Below are positions 1 to 10,868 of a stretch of 64,000 bases of DNA, piece by piece. The stretch comes from Thalassotalea sp. (lineage in GTDB: Bacteria > Pseudomonadota > Gammaproteobacteria > Enterobacterales > Alteromonadaceae): contig JAKVCY010000005.1 in the NCBI GenBank assembly GCA_022448425.1, positions 62,001 through 126,000 of the forward strand, read 5' to 3'. How positions within the stretch are numbered: the stretch's first letter is position 1; each line of letters begins with the position of its first letter. The position numbers were made by a program, and so were the translations under genes. The notes under the pieces are model-generated. The model saw only the letters and a list, made by a program, of their open reading frames with translations. It did not search any database and was not told the origin of the DNA.

Positions 1-231
1 AATTGTACCAGTACAGAGAACATCTCATCTAATCATTCAACTTAAACATTTAGCTATCAACTAAAGATGGATGATGTAAATATTATGTTTACAGGGTGTT
101 TAGATATCGAAAACTTTATACTTTTCAGGTAATTAATTGACTAATCCAGAGCAATTTATTGAAAGAGTGTCGTAACTAAGGAAGAATATAGATGTCCCTA
201 TTCATCATAACTACACAAGGAATGTCTAATT

Positions 232-477
232 ATGATTCTTACGGTTATTGCACTGTCTGGAATTCTTGTCGGCTATCTAAAAACTAAGTTTCAATACTTT
301 TGTGTCATCGGACTTATTTCATTATTGGCAATAAATATCGTTTTCGATTTTTCACCAATTAGCAGTTTGTACCAACAACACTCATATAAAATTTTTATTT
401 GTGCGGCAGTTCATATGATTCTCTACCAGTTGACCTTTCGAAACTATGAATTCATTAAGCACAAAGTTAGTTTTTGA
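232..477 (+). CDS. Small hydrophobic protein, function unknown
   Basis: This encodes 81 residues that I do not recognise. The protein is strongly hydrophobic, with two or three probable membrane segments (about residues 2-15, 21-40 and 51-66) and a basic C-terminus. An AAGGA sequence about 10 bases before the ATG could serve as ribosome binding site, and a strong hairpin terminator follows the stop by 14 bases, which together support a real gene. It converges on recA. In many relatives recX follows recA; this ORF is on the opposite strand and does not resemble RecX. A chance ORF cannot be excluded in AT-rich DNA. Confidence 0.45.
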   Translation: MILTVIALSGILVGYLKTKFQYFCVIGLISLLAINIVFDFSPISSLYQQHSYKIFICAAVHMILYQLTFRNYEFIKHKVSF

Positions 478-490
478 ATAAACGGAAATA

Positions 491-517
491 AAAAATCCCG
501 CACTTGGCGGGATTTTT
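491..517. terminator. Bidirectional intrinsic terminator
   Basis: Arms AAAAATCCCGC (491-501) and GCGGGATTTTT (507-517) are perfectly complementary around a 5-base loop, with T runs on both strands. It lies between the convergent small ORF and recA and can end both transcripts. It also means recA ends its transcript here with no recX behind it. Confidence 0.9.
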
Positions 518-554
518 TATCAAGTCTTTTGTATTTAAATTTCTAAAGAAGCTA

Positions 555-1577
555 TTACTCTGTCACCTCTTCAGCAGCTGCTTCGGTAGGACGAGATAAG
601 AAAATCTCACGTAAACGCGTATCAATTTCGGTGGCAATTTCTGGATTCTCTTTTAAGAACTTAACAGCATTTGCTTTACCTTGGCCAATCTTGTCGCCAT
701 TGTAGCTATACCAAGCACCCGCTTTCTCAACCATCTTGTTTTGTACGCCAAGGTCAATCAATTCACCTAGGTTATTGATACCTTCTCCATATAAAATTTG
801 GAATTCTACTTGTTTAAACGGAGGAGCAATCTTATTTTTAACCACTTTCACGCGAGTTTCGTTACCGACAATTTCATCACCGTTTTTAACCGCACCGATA
901 CGACGAATGTCTAAACGTACAGAGGCATAGAACTTAAGTGCGTTACCACCTGTAGTCGTTTCAGGATTACCAAACATTACACCAATCTTCATACGAATTT
1001 GGTTAATGAAGATCATCATTGTATTTGATTGCTTCAAGTTAGCTGTTAGCTTACGCATTGCTTGAGATAACATACGTGCTTGAAGACCCATATGAGAATC
1101 CCCCATGTCACCTTCAATTTCAGCTTTAGGTGTTAATGCTGCTACTGAGTCAACAACGATAACGTCAACTGCTCCAGAGCGCGTTAACATGTCACAAATC
1201 TCTAATGCTTGCTCACCTGTATCCGGCTGTGAAACAAGTAAATCGTTAATATTAACACCAAGCTTCTCAGCGTAGATTGGGTCTAACGCGTGCTCAGCAT
1301 CAACGAAAGCACAAACTTTACCATTACGCTGCGCTTCGGCAATAACCTCAAGCGTTAAAGTTGTTTTACCACTTGATTCAGGGCCGTAAATTTCAACAAC
1401 ACGTCCCATTGGTAAACCGCCTGCACCCAATGCGATATCTAAGCCCAAAGAGCCTGTTGAAATTGTTTCGACATCCATGCTGCGGTTTTCACCCAACTTC
1501 ATGATTGAACCTTTACCGAACTGGCGTTCAATTTGGCTTAATGCAGCAGAGAGTGCTTTTTCTTTATTCTGGTCCAT
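555..1577 (-). CDS. recA: Recombinase RecA
   Basis: RecA forms filaments on single-stranded DNA, pairs homologous strands, and triggers LexA self-cleavage in the SOS response. The 340 residues match the usual length. The Walker A motif GPESSGKTT lies near residue 65, [10 protein letters not shown] forms Walker B, and the DNA-binding loop region containing [14 protein letters not shown] follows near residue 203. The C-terminus is acidic (ending EEVTE), as expected for the autoregulatory tail. The ATG is preceded by CGGAG at good spacing. The gene is divergent from mutS, a known gammaproteobacterial neighbour, and is followed by a terminator rather than recX. The SOS promoter is described separately. 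Confidence 0.98.
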   Translation of the reverse strand: MDQNKEKALSAALSQIERQFGKGSIMKLGENRSMDVETISTGSLGLDIALGAGGLPMGRVVEIYGPESSGKTTLTLEVIAEAQRNGKVCAFVDAEHALDPIYAEKLGVNINDLLVSQPDTGEQALEICDMLTRSGAVDVIVVDSVAALTPKAEIEGDMGDSHMGLQARMLSQAMRKLTANLKQSNTMMIFINQIRMKIGVMFGNPETTTGGNALKFYASVRLDIRRIGAVKNGDEIVGNETRVKVVKNKIAPPFKQVEFQILYGEGINNLGELIDLGVQNKMVEKAGAWYSYNGDKIGQGKANAVKFLKENPEIATEIDTRLREIFLSRPTEAAAEEVTE

Positions 1578-1623
1578 TTATCGCTCCGAGAAACTTTTGA
1601 CTAATCTTGTTAAGTTGCAAACA

Positions 1624-1651
1624 AGTATACTGTCCATTCATACAGTATCAA
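1624..1651 (-). promoter_or_regulatory. recA promoter with LexA (SOS) box
   Basis: Read on the minus strand, TTGATA (1651-1646) and TATACT (1629-1624) are separated by 16 bases and form a sigma-70 promoter very like that of E. coli recA. The LexA box CTGT-N8-ACAG occupies 1630-1645, and the wider 20-base element TACTGTCCATTCATACAGTA spans 1628-1647, so it fills the spacer and touches both promoter elements. LexA binding would block RNA polymerase directly. The rest of the 303-base recA-mutS gap (1578-1880) is AT-rich; I see no second SOS box and no further gene in it. Confidence 0.9.
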
Positions 1652-1880
1652 GTATTTTTTTTAATTATTACTTATTAAAATCTTTTTTAACTTTTAAGCA
1701 TCTGTTTATAAACACTAAATATTACATTTATATTTTTAACTATTTTTTCTCATCATAATTTTAACAGGCAATACACAGTGATTTGTTCAGTACTTTTACA
1801 GTAATTTTTTTACAGCTTTCAATCCCAGTTTTTGGCATAATGCGCGTTGAGTTTTGTTTAAACAATAATAGTATCCCGCT

Positions 1881-4445
1881 ATGACATCAGCTAATCCAGA
1901 TCATGCTTCTCACACGCCAATGATGCGCCAATACCTAAAGATTAAAGCGGAGTTTCCGAATATCTTAGTGTTCTATCGCATGGGCGACTTTTACGAGTTA
2001 TTTTATGATGATGCCAAGCGCGCTGCTGATTTAATGGATATTTCATTAACGGCACGCGGCAAGTCAGGTGGAAACGCTATTCCTATGGCTGGCGTTCCTT
2101 ATCATGCGGTTGAAACCTATTTAGCCAAATTAGTTCAGCTAGGCGAGTCGGTCGCTATTTGTGAGCAGGTTGGCGATCCTGCTACTAGTAAAGGTCCTGT
2201 TGAACGTAAAGTGGTGAAAATCGTCACACCAGGCACGGTAAGTGACGAGGCGTTATTAACAGACAGACAAGATAACCTTATCGTCGCCATTGCCGAGACA
2301 AAGTCTGGCTTTGGTTTAGCATATTTAGACATGACTAGTGGTCGCTTTGTTATTAATGAACCTAGAACGACGGAGCAACTACAAGCAGAATTACAACGCT
2401 TGTCTCCTGCTGAATTGCTATACCCTGAACATTTTTCAAAACCAGAGCTACTCGATAGCTACAAAGGCTTAAGACGCAGACCAGAATGGGACTACGACTT
2501 AGATACTGCTAATACACTACTGACAAAGCAGTTTCAAACCAAGGAATTGACAGGTTTTGGCGTCGAGGGCCACGATCGTGGATTAGCGGCGGCAGGCTGT
2601 TTATTAAGTTATGTGCAAGATAGTCAACGAACTGCATTACCCCATATTCGTTCGATTATCGCTGAATCCAGCCAGAGCGGTGTTATTTTAGATGCGGCGA
2701 CACGACGCAACTTAGAACTAACCCAAAATTTACAGGGTGGCACTGAGAGCACACTAGCGTCTGTACTTGATAAATCTTCAACACCTATGGGCTCTCGTTT
2801 ACTTAAACGTTGGTTACATTTCCCACTACGCGATATTGCTGTATTGACTGCACGTCAAACATCGGTAGCCGCAATTATTGATGACGAGTTACAGCCCGCG
2901 TTACAGCCCGTGCTAAAGCAAATCGGCGATGTAGAGCGCATTGTTGCGCGCATTGCACTTCGCAGCGCCCGCCCTAGAGACTTTGCTCGCCTGAGAAATG
3001 CATTAGGTCAGTTGCCAGAAATACACGACGTTTTAGCTGAAAGTAGCAGCGAATCGCTACAAAATATCGTCTCGGGCATACCGCTAATGGAAGATATCCA
3101 TGAACTGCTATCACACGCCGTTATCGATAACCCACCAGTACTTATTCGCGATGGTGGCGTAATTGCCCCTGGTTACCATCAAGAACTAGACACCTTGCGT
3201 GACCTTAGCCAAGGCGCGACTAACTTCCTTGCTGAGATTGAGCAAAGAGAAAAAGAACGCACAGGTATTCAAACCTTAAAAGTCGGCTATAACAAGGTTC
3301 ACGGCTTCTTTATTGAAGTTAGTAAAGCCTCTTCAGGACAAGTACCAGCAGAGTACATTCGTCGCCAAACACTTAAAAATAACGAACGCTATATTACTGA
3401 AGAGTTAAAGGCACATGAAGAAACAGTGCTCACTGCACAAAGCCGCTTCTTAGCACTTGAAAAACGTTTATACGACGAACTGTTCGATAAAGTTATGCCG
3501 AAAATTGCTATGCTACAAACACTAGCAGAAGCAATAGCAGAACTAGATGTGCTTACTACTTTTGCCGAACGTGCTGATACCTTAAATTACGTGAAGCCAA
3601 CGCTCGTTCAAGAAAAAGGCATTGCCATTGAACAGGGCCGCCACCCCGTAGTGGAACAAATGACAACAGAAGCTTTCATCGCCAACCCTGTGCTTTTAGA
3701 CAACAGCCGAGAAATGTTGATCATTACAGGCCCTAATATGGGTGGTAAGTCAACTTACATGCGTCAAACAGCTCTTATTGTGCTACTTGCTCATGTTGGA
3801 TGTTTCGTGCCTGCAGATAGCGCGAAAATCGGAGTGGTTGACCGCATATTTACTCGAATTGGCGCTTCTGACGATCTCGCCAGCGGACGTTCGACCTTTA
3901 TGGTTGAGATGACAGAAACTGCTAACATCTTGCACAATGCCACAGATCGCAGCCTAATCTTACTGGACGAAATTGGCCGCGGCACCAGCACATACGACGG
4001 CTTATCGCTTGCATGGGCGGTAGCTGAAATGCTCGCGCTAAAAACGAAAGCATTTACTTTATTCGCAAGTCACTATTTCGAGCTCACTCTATTGGCGGAG
4101 CAAATTGCCACATTAGCAAATGTCCACCTTGATGCCGTAGAGCATGACGACAACATTATCTTTATGCACGCAGTACAAGAAGGCGCAGCCAGCAAAAGTT
4201 TTGGATTACAAGTGGCCCAACTCGCAGGAATTCCAAAGCACGTTATAAGCCGGGCGAAACAGCGTTTATCTGAATTAGAATCACAGCAAGCGCCGACAGT
4301 ATTGCAAGCCACACCAGTATTTGAACAGCTGCCGTTGATGGATGTCGACCACCCAGTTGTCGAAGAGCTAAAACAGCTAGAGCTTGACGATTTAACGCCG
4401 AAGCAAGCACACGACTTGCTGTACCAGCTTAAAACTAAGCTTTAG
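1881..4445 (+). CDS. mutS: DNA mismatch repair protein MutS
   Basis: MutS recognises mismatches and small loops and recruits MutL. The 854 residues match full-length bacterial MutS. The N-terminal mismatch-recognition motif appears in [11 protein letters not shown] (about residues 31-41), with the Phe-x-Glu wedge. The ATPase domain has Walker [10 protein letters not shown] near residue 617, Walker [17 protein letters not shown] about 80 residues later, and the ASHYFELT segment after it. A C-terminal helical region (residues about 800-854) would give dimer and tetramer contacts. The start is the first ATG, after an AT-rich leader. No frameshift is seen. A MITE-like insertion begins three bases after the stop codon. 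Confidence 0.98.
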   Translation: MTSANPDHASHTPMMRQYLKIKAEFPNILVFYRMGDFYELFYDDAKRAADLMDISLTARGKSGGNAIPMAGVPYHAVETYLAKLVQLGESVAICEQVGDPATSKGPVERKVVKIVTPGTVSDEALLTDRQDNLIVAIAETKSGFGLAYLDMTSGRFVINEPRTTEQLQAELQRLSPAELLYPEHFSKPELLDSYKGLRRRPEWDYDLDTANTLLTKQFQTKELTGFGVEGHDRGLAAAGCLLSYVQDSQRTALPHIRSIIAESSQSGVILDAATRRNLELTQNLQGGTESTLASVLDKSSTPMGSRLLKRWLHFPLRDIAVLTARQTSVAAIIDDELQPALQPVLKQIGDVERIVARIALRSARPRDFARLRNALGQLPEIHDVLAESSSESLQNIVSGIPLMEDIHELLSHAVIDNPPVLIRDGGVIAPGYHQELDTLRDLSQGATNFLAEIEQREKERTGIQTLKVGYNKVHGFFIEVSKASSGQVPAEYIRRQTLKNNERYITEELKAHEETVLTAQSRFLALEKRLYDELFDKVMPKIAMLQTLAEAIAELDVLTTFAERADTLNYVKPTLVQEKGIAIEQGRHPVVEQMTTEAFIANPVLLDNSREMLIITGPNMGGKSTYMRQTALIVLLAHVGCFVPADSAKIGVVDRIFTRIGASDDLASGRSTFMVEMTETANILHNATDRSLILLDEIGRGTSTYDGLSLAWAVAEMLALKTKAFTLFASHYFELTLLAEQIATLANVHLDAVEHDDNIIFMHAVQEGAASKSFGLQVAQLAGIPKHVISRAKQRLSELESQQAPTVLQATPVFEQLPLMDVDHPVVEELKQLELDDLTPKQAHDLLYQLKTKL

Positions 4446-4447
4446 TT

Positions 4448-4655
4448 TAGTTAACCTGAACTCGGAATAACAATTTGCTTTCTAACGGATATTTATCCTG
4501 ATTACTGCGTTAAATTCACTCACAATAGAATAACTATTGAGGCGTAAATTTGCCTTGTACTAAGAATAAATTTCTCGCTAGAAATATAAACTTATTAATA
4601 TTGTTAATATTTAAAATGTTTTGGCTAACTTCTTAACCCGAGTTCAGGTTAGTTA
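4448..4655. mobile_element. MITE-like element with target-site duplication
   Basis: The 12-base sequence ACCTGAACTCGG at 4454-4465 recurs as its exact reverse complement at 4638-4649. The 196-base segment these ends define is flanked on both sides by the direct repeat TAGTTA (4448-4453 and 4650-4655). Terminal inverted repeats plus a short direct repeat are the mark of a transposed element, and with no ORF inside it would be non-autonomous (a MITE). The interior is AT-rich. The parent transposase family is not identifiable from this window. The remaining sequence up to 4785 would carry the promoter of the next gene. Confidence 0.7.
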
Positions 4656-4785
4656 GGGTTCGGTGAGTAGTGATTAGCGTCAGTCAAAGATTGTCGCTAT
4701 CTACCCTGTCAGTGTTATAGTGAAGACAGTTGGCGCGCTAGGCGCTTAGCATATAAATAACACTTTTACTCAAAGACACATCATT

Positions 4786-5226
4786 ATGTCATTAAATCTA
4801 CCTATCACTATTTCTGCCGAAAAAGCAGTAAGCGAAGCATTGGAGCTTTCCAAGCAAGCGCTTGAGCGCATTGAGGCTTGGGCTAACTTCGAAACCATGA
4901 AAGCTAGCTGGTATGAAGATGAAGATCTACATGTGCGCTGCCAAATCACGTTAGTCTCTGATGAAATCTTTAACAGTAAATTTGCATCACTGACACTGCC
5001 CGAATGGCAAGTAAATCTAGAAGAGAAAAGCGCGAGAAAGTTAGTCACGCTTGCTGAAAAACAACATATTATCTTTGCCATCAATGAATCCTACACCAGC
5101 GTGCAACCTGATAAAGAGCGAACGAGCTCTTGGATTGGCTCGGATGTACAAATTAATGTGCAAGCATTGATAAGAAAGCAACTATTATTACTCGCTAAAG
5201 AACACCAGCTTGATCCGATAGACTAA
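4786..5226 (+). CDS. Hypothetical protein (146 residues)
   Basis: I do not recognise this family. The protein appears cytosolic, with no signal peptide or membrane segment. An N-terminal helical stretch (about residues 10-40, rich in Ala, Leu and Glu) is followed by a mixed alpha/beta section and a C-terminal helix (about 125-142). It is a single gene, downstream of the MITE-like element and ended by a hairpin terminator at 5287-5314. Even codon use and the clear terminator argue that it is real. Confidence 0.75.
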   Translation: MSLNLPITISAEKAVSEALELSKQALERIEAWANFETMKASWYEDEDLHVRCQITLVSDEIFNSKFASLTLPEWQVNLEEKSARKLVTLAEKQHIIFAINESYTSVQPDKERTSSWIGSDVQINVQALIRKQLLLLAKEHQLDPID

Positions 5227-5286
5227 GATGTTTGCCTGACCGAATTTACCCTCTTACTAGCTTACATGAGTTAAAACTTCACAAGT

Positions 5287-5314
5287 AAAAAGCTGTCATT
5301 TAGACAGCTTTTTT
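5287..5314. terminator. Bidirectional intrinsic terminator
   Basis: AAAAAGCTGTC (5287-5297) pairs perfectly with GACAGCTTTTT (from 5303) around a 5-base loop, with T runs on both strands. It separates the hypothetical gene from the convergent amylase pseudogene. Confidence 0.88.
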
Positions 5315-5333
5315 ATCATGTAACCCTTGCAAA

Positions 5334-6742
5334 TTACTTTACAAAAACACGATAACCATAAGGCTCAATAGTAAACGACGAATCTCCGCTAAAGCTTTGT
5401 TTTGTGCCGTTGAACCACTCGGTATAGTCACCCCAATGAATGTTTTCATTTAATGTAACTGTTTGCTCATTTGCCGAGTAATTAATGACAACGAATACTT
5501 TTTCATCAGCTTTTTTACGAACAAATGAGAAGACTGCATCAGGTGCTGAATTTGGTACTGGCACCATTTTGCCGCCCCAGTTTCCATTCCATAGGGCTTG
5601 GTTTTGATGCTTAAGATCAAACAAACACTTGTATAGGTCAGCAATTGGATGCTCTTTCCATTCAATCTCATCTTTTTCAAAGAAGGCCAGTACTTTGTTT
5701 AAACCCGCTTCTTGGCCACTGTAAATTAGCGACATGCCTTTTGCAGTCGCTGTTAACACAATGCTCGTATCTAAGTATGGGCCAAAGCGATCAAACATAG
5801 TTTTTCCCACGAATTTTTATCATGGTTATCAACAAAGTTCATTGTAATGGCATTTTCTGGCCAAGCAGACAGTGAGTGCGCAAAACGGTTGTAGATCGCA
5901 CCACCTGATTTTTTGCCCATAGCGACTTCATGCATATTATCGTGAAGCGCCCAGTTGTATGTCATGTCGAAGGCTTTCTTGTGCAGATCGCGTGCATCCC
6001 ATTCAGCTAGCATGAATACAGGCTTGATTTGGTCTGATTCTGCACGCGCATTGTCCCAGAAATCAGTAGGTATGAAGCCAGCTACATCAGCTCGGTAGCC
6101 ATCAATATCAGCTTCTTCTACCCAGTACTTTAATGCTTCTGTCATGTACTTACGCATTTCTGGATTGTTATAGTCAAAATCGATGATGTCAGACCAATCC
6201 CACCATGGCGTTGGCTGAAAGTTGCCATTGTGGTCTTTGGTGTACCACTCAGGATTAGTTTCCGTTAATGGGTTATCCCATGCAGAATGATTAGCCACCC
6301 AATCAAGGATGACATACATTCCCATATCATGAGCTTTGTTCACTAACGCCTTTAAATCCTCTAACGTGCCAAACTCTGGATTTACCGAACGATAATCTTT
6401 CACTGCATAATAGCTACCACGTCCGCCTTTACGGTTTTTCTCACCTATCGGATGGATTGGCATCAACCAAAGGATATCTACCCCTAACTCTTTTAAACGT
6501 AGAAGGTGCTCATAAAAAGCGTTAAATGTACCCTCTTTAGTGTATTGATGAATGTTAACTTCATAAATCGTGGCGTTTTTGCTCCACTCTGGATGTGTAA
6601 GCTCAACATAAGGGGTTGGTTGATAAGACGTTGCTTTATCGTTTACTGAAGACACTTGTGTATCAGTCGTGGTCGATTGGCAGCCTGTTAGCGCAAGCAT
6701 AGACGCAAGTCCTGCAGCCAGTAAAGTTTTTGAAATGGTCAT
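5334..6742 (-). pseudogene. Secreted GH13 alpha-amylase lipoprotein, frameshifted
   Basis: Two overlapping ORFs (5771-6742 and 5334-5810) together make one glycoside hydrolase family 13 protein of about 467 residues. The N-terminus is a lipoprotein signal with lipobox LTGC (Cys 21), so the enzyme would sit in the envelope and attack alpha-1,4-glucans. All three catalytic acids lie in the upstream part: nucleophile Asp219 (GYRADVAGF), acid/base Glu247 (MLAEWDARD) and Asp308 (FVDNHDK). The reading frame then breaks at an A5 run (T5 at 5801-5805 on the plus strand). One extra A would restore W-E-K-T-M-F-D and the rest of the barrel plus the beta-sandwich domain. A sequencing error at the homopolymer is possible. 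As written, the protein is truncated after about 312 native residues. Confidence 0.85.
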
Positions 6743-6869
6743 AAATTGCCTTCAGAATGAACAGGATTAATGACATTGTCACCATATTTGCGCACTGAAC
6801 AATTGCCTAACCGTAAAATCACTGTTTACACTTGGAAACAGTTAACACCAAAGTTTCTAAGCGTTTATT

Positions 6870-7743
6870 TTGGATGCAAGAATTGAATCAATGCGACTTT
6901 TTGCCGAAGTCGTTAAACAAGGCAGTTATACTCGTGCAGCCGAATGTTTAGGGGTGTCCATAGGTTATTTGTCGAAGCAAGTCAGACAGCTCGAAACACA
7001 ATTAAGTACTCAGCTTCTTGTTCGGAATACACGAGTGATGCGACTGACGTCAGCGGGAGAAATTGTCTATCAGCAAGCGCTGCAACTAACTAACTTCTGG
7101 CAGCAAACACAAGCATTACTTAAAGCCTCGAAGGCGAGCTATCAGGTATCGTAAAATGCACTGCACCAATAGGTGTGGCACGTTACTCTTTGTGGCCAAT
7201 ATTCAATAATATGATGCAAACCCAAGCGGACATCGCCATTACCGTTGATTCTGGTAATACAACCCATAACCTAGTAGCTGATGATTTCGATTTTGCGGTG
7301 CGACTGACTAATACCCCGCCACAAGATATGATTGCCAAACACCTAACTCAGGTAAACTACATTTGCTGTGCATCGCCAGCGTTTATCAGCAAAATGCCAA
7401 GTATCTGTAGCCCTTACTGTTAACTCTGAGTCCTTGCTTAGCTCTATCTCACTGGAACGAGTGGAGTTTCACCTTAAACGGTGAATTACTTAAGTTGAAA
7501 CCTAACAGCCGGTTTGTCGCCTCAGACAATGACCTATTAAAAGAGGCCTGTTTGAACGGGTTAGGTATCGCACGATTACCCGACTATATGGTGAACAAGG
7601 AGTTAGCGTCTGGGCAATTGATCAATTTGTTCCCTAATATTCAAGGCGACTTCCGCCAACGCTATCTTATTTACCCGCAGTTAAGTGCTAGGCCGAAACG
7701 AGTCGCGATTTGCTTAGAAGCAATTGCTGATAGCTTTGCTTAA
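6870..7743 (+). pseudogene. LysR-family regulator, decayed by several frameshifts
   Basis: Three ORFs in different frames (6870-7154, 7175-7423, 7495-7743) add up to one LysR-type regulator. The first holds the winged helix-turn-helix (FAEVVKQGSYTRAAECLG). The others hold the effector-binding domain (DFDFAVRLTN, then LNGLGIARLPDYMV near the end). The first break is near 7146, where one missing base turns Tyr-Gln-Gly-Ile-Val-Lys out of frame. Between about 7385 and 7430 the frame changes at least once more, probably twice, and TAG and TAA stops interrupt. The best start is a TTG at 6870, giving a family-typical N-terminus; an ATG at 6891 is the alternative. It lies just upstream of frmA on the same strand, so it probably once regulated frmA-fghA. 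Confidence 0.85.
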
Positions 7744-7846
7744 ACATTTATAGGTCTTTCACGCTAAATCCTTAGCAAACTTATGAAAATTATTGCTCAA
7801 TTCACAAATAATTGGGCTAGAATTGGGAGTTATTCGTAATGTCTAA

Positions 7847-9079
<1,233 letters not shown>

Positions 9080-9117
9080 TACTTTCTTATTTAATTCACA
9101 AACGGAGAAGTTAATTC

Positions 9118-9960
9118 ATGCCCATAGAACTAGTAAGTCAAACTAAGGTATGCGGTGGGCTACACCAACAGTTCAACCACTCTGCTGAGACATTGAATTG
9201 CACGATGCGCTTTGCTATTTTCCTGCCGCCCCAAGCGAGCGAGAGTAGCAAAGTACCTGTGCTCTATTGGCTATCAGGCTTAACCTGCACTGATGAAAAC
9301 TTTATGCAAAAAGCAGGTGCATTCAAACGCGCGGCTGAGCTTGGCATCGCGATAGTCGCCCCCGATACGAGCCCGCGTGGTGATGACGTGGCAGACGATG
9401 AAGGTTACGATATGGGTAAAGGTGCAGGCTTTTACCTAAACGCAACTCAACAACCTTGGGCAGCTCACTATCAAATGTATGATTACGTTGTTGATGAACT
9501 ACCCAAGTTAATTGAAAGTAATTTCCCGGTAAGCTCAATCAAATCCATCTCAGGCCATAGTATGGGGGGACATGGTGCTTTAACTATAGGTTTAAAGAAT
9601 CCCGATACTTACCGCGCGATCTCTGCGTTTGCTCCTATCGGTAATCCAGTTAATTGTCCGTGGGGGCAAAAGGCGTTTACGTCTTACCTAGGTGATAATC
9701 AGCAAGATTGGCTGGCATACGATGCGAGTGAGCTACTCAGAAAAAGCAGTGCTGCAATTAGTATTTTGGTCGATCAAGGTGATGCCGATACATTCTTGGC
9801 AGAGCAACTAAAGCCTGAAACCTTAATTGATGCTGCAGATAGCTACGATGGAAGCTTTGAGTTAAGAATGCAGCCAGGCTATGACCATAGCTATTATTTC
9901 ATATCTAGTTTTATTGATGATCACTTAAACTTCCATGCGGCTAACTTACTTGCCAGTTAA
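9118..9960 (+). CDS. fghA: S-formylglutathione hydrolase
   Basis: This esterase D-type hydrolase splits S-formylglutathione into formate and glutathione, the second step of formaldehyde detoxification. It has 280 residues, the usual length. It is an alpha/beta hydrolase with nucleophile Ser148 in SGHSMGGHG, an acidic residue in DQGDADTF, and the histidine in GYDHSYYF near the C-terminus. GGAGAAG precedes the ATG. It forms an operon with frmA and ends at a hairpin terminator. Confidence 0.95.
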   Translation: MPIELVSQTKVCGGLHQQFNHSAETLNCTMRFAIFLPPQASESSKVPVLYWLSGLTCTDENFMQKAGAFKRAAELGIAIVAPDTSPRGDDVADDEGYDMGKGAGFYLNATQQPWAAHYQMYDYVVDELPKLIESNFPVSSIKSISGHSMGGHGALTIGLKNPDTYRAISAFAPIGNPVNCPWGQKAFTSYLGDNQQDWLAYDASELLRKSSAAISILVDQGDADTFLAEQLKPETLIDAADSYDGSFELRMQPGYDHSYYFISSFIDDHLNFHAANLLAS

Positions 9961-10000
9961 CAACTGAAGTTAATTATTAACTCTGATATGACAAAGAATT

Positions 10001-10036
10001 GGCCTAGACACTCAGTAGAGAATGCTAGGCCTTTTT
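10001..10036 (+). terminator. Intrinsic terminator after fghA
   Basis: GGCCTAG (10001-10007) pairs with CTAGGCC (10025-10031), followed at once by TTTTT. It ends the frmA-fghA transcript. Confidence 0.8.
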
Positions 10037-10344
10037 GTGTTATCAAAATGTTGCTAAATTGTCACTCAATCAGAAATCAAAAATTACAAAGATGCTATTA
10101 GCCAAAAAACAGAGTGACTGTTCGCTTTTAAACACAAATTTATAGGTTATTGAACCGTAATATGTTTTTCAACGTCTTATGATAAAAGGCGGAACCAACG
10201 TTCACATTAGTTTACAAAGTCTTCGTTCCAAACGCATTAACAGTATTTTTTTGATCGAATGAAACTTTACTAACCCAATTACATTCGTATAATTGCCGCC
10301 GATTTTGCAGCCGCAAATCACAATATTTTCATATCGAGGTAGTA
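10037..10344 (+). other. Intergenic leader of the DUF3718-like gene
   Basis: This is non-coding, AT-rich sequence. The part before the next gene contains AT-rich hexamers that could form a promoter (for example the TATAAT within 10289-10294), and GAGGTAGT lies just before its ATG. I see no gene and no strong hairpin. Confidence 0.4.
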
Positions 10345-10758
10345 ATGAAAAAGTATATGTCAGTTATCGCTCTTGTTATTGCAGCAGCAAACGCTAATGC
10401 TTCAAATGCAAATTTAGAGTTAATCGGAAAAAACACATCTGTTGAAACCAACTTATGCTTAACCGCAGCGCAACATGGCTACGACGCTGTATCAGCCGAG
10501 ATAAAAGCAAATAATGGTAAACTTGCATCAACTAAATGTAATGGCAAAGACATTAAAGTATTTGCTAAGTCATTCACGACTAAAGCTCCTGCCAAAGCAG
10601 TCAACATGAAAGTCATCAGTGGCAACAACTCTATGGAAAGCCAGCTTTGTATGAAAGCTGTAAAAGAGGGTGTGAACGCTGTAGGCCACCGCAGAAACTC
10701 TTTAAAGTGTAACGGCCTTTCAGTAGATAGCTTTGTTAAATCAGTGAAGAGCTCATAA
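10345..10758 (+). CDS. Secreted two-repeat protein, DUF3718-like
   Basis: This 137-residue protein has a Sec signal peptide (MKKYMSVIALVIAAANANA), so it is exported to the periplasm or beyond. The mature part is an internal duplication. Residues about 24-75 (IGKNTSVETNLCLTAAQHG...KCNGKDIKVFAKSF) and about 88-135 (ISGNNSMESQLCMKAVKEG...KCNGLSVDSFVKSV) align closely. Each repeat has two cysteines, in LC and KCNG, which probably form one disulfide per repeat. The pattern matches my memory of the DUF3718 family of marine gammaproteobacteria; the function is unknown. It is monocistronic, with a good ribosome binding site and its own terminator. Confidence 0.8.
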   Translation: MKKYMSVIALVIAAANANASNANLELIGKNTSVETNLCLTAAQHGYDAVSAEIKANNGKLASTKCNGKDIKVFAKSFTTKAPAKAVNMKVISGNNSMESQLCMKAVKEGVNAVGHRRNSLKCNGLSVDSFVKSVKSS

Positions 10759-10797
10759 GCAATAGCTCATCGCCTAATTTCTGAAGATCAATGAAAG

Positions 10798-10825
10798 AAA
10801 AAGCCAGCATAAATGCTGGCTTTTT
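10798..10825. terminator. Bidirectional intrinsic terminator
   Basis: GCCAGCA (10803-10809) pairs with TGCTGGC (10814-10820), flanked by A and T runs. It lies between the DUF3718-like gene and the convergent protease gene. Confidence 0.85.
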
Positions 10826-10868
10826 AATTTCAACTGCTACACCTAAGCTAGCAGCAAAAAAATCTATA

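Noticed and set aside
5801-5805. Programmed ribosomal frameshift in the amylase gene
   Set aside because: There is only a short A5 run, with no recognisable slippery heptamer, stimulatory Shine-Dalgarno or following structure; mutation or sequencing error is simpler.
5334-5810. Separate amylase-related gene starting at 5810
   Set aside because: It begins inside the GH13 fold, has no signal peptide, and joins the upstream frame exactly by adding one base in an A run.
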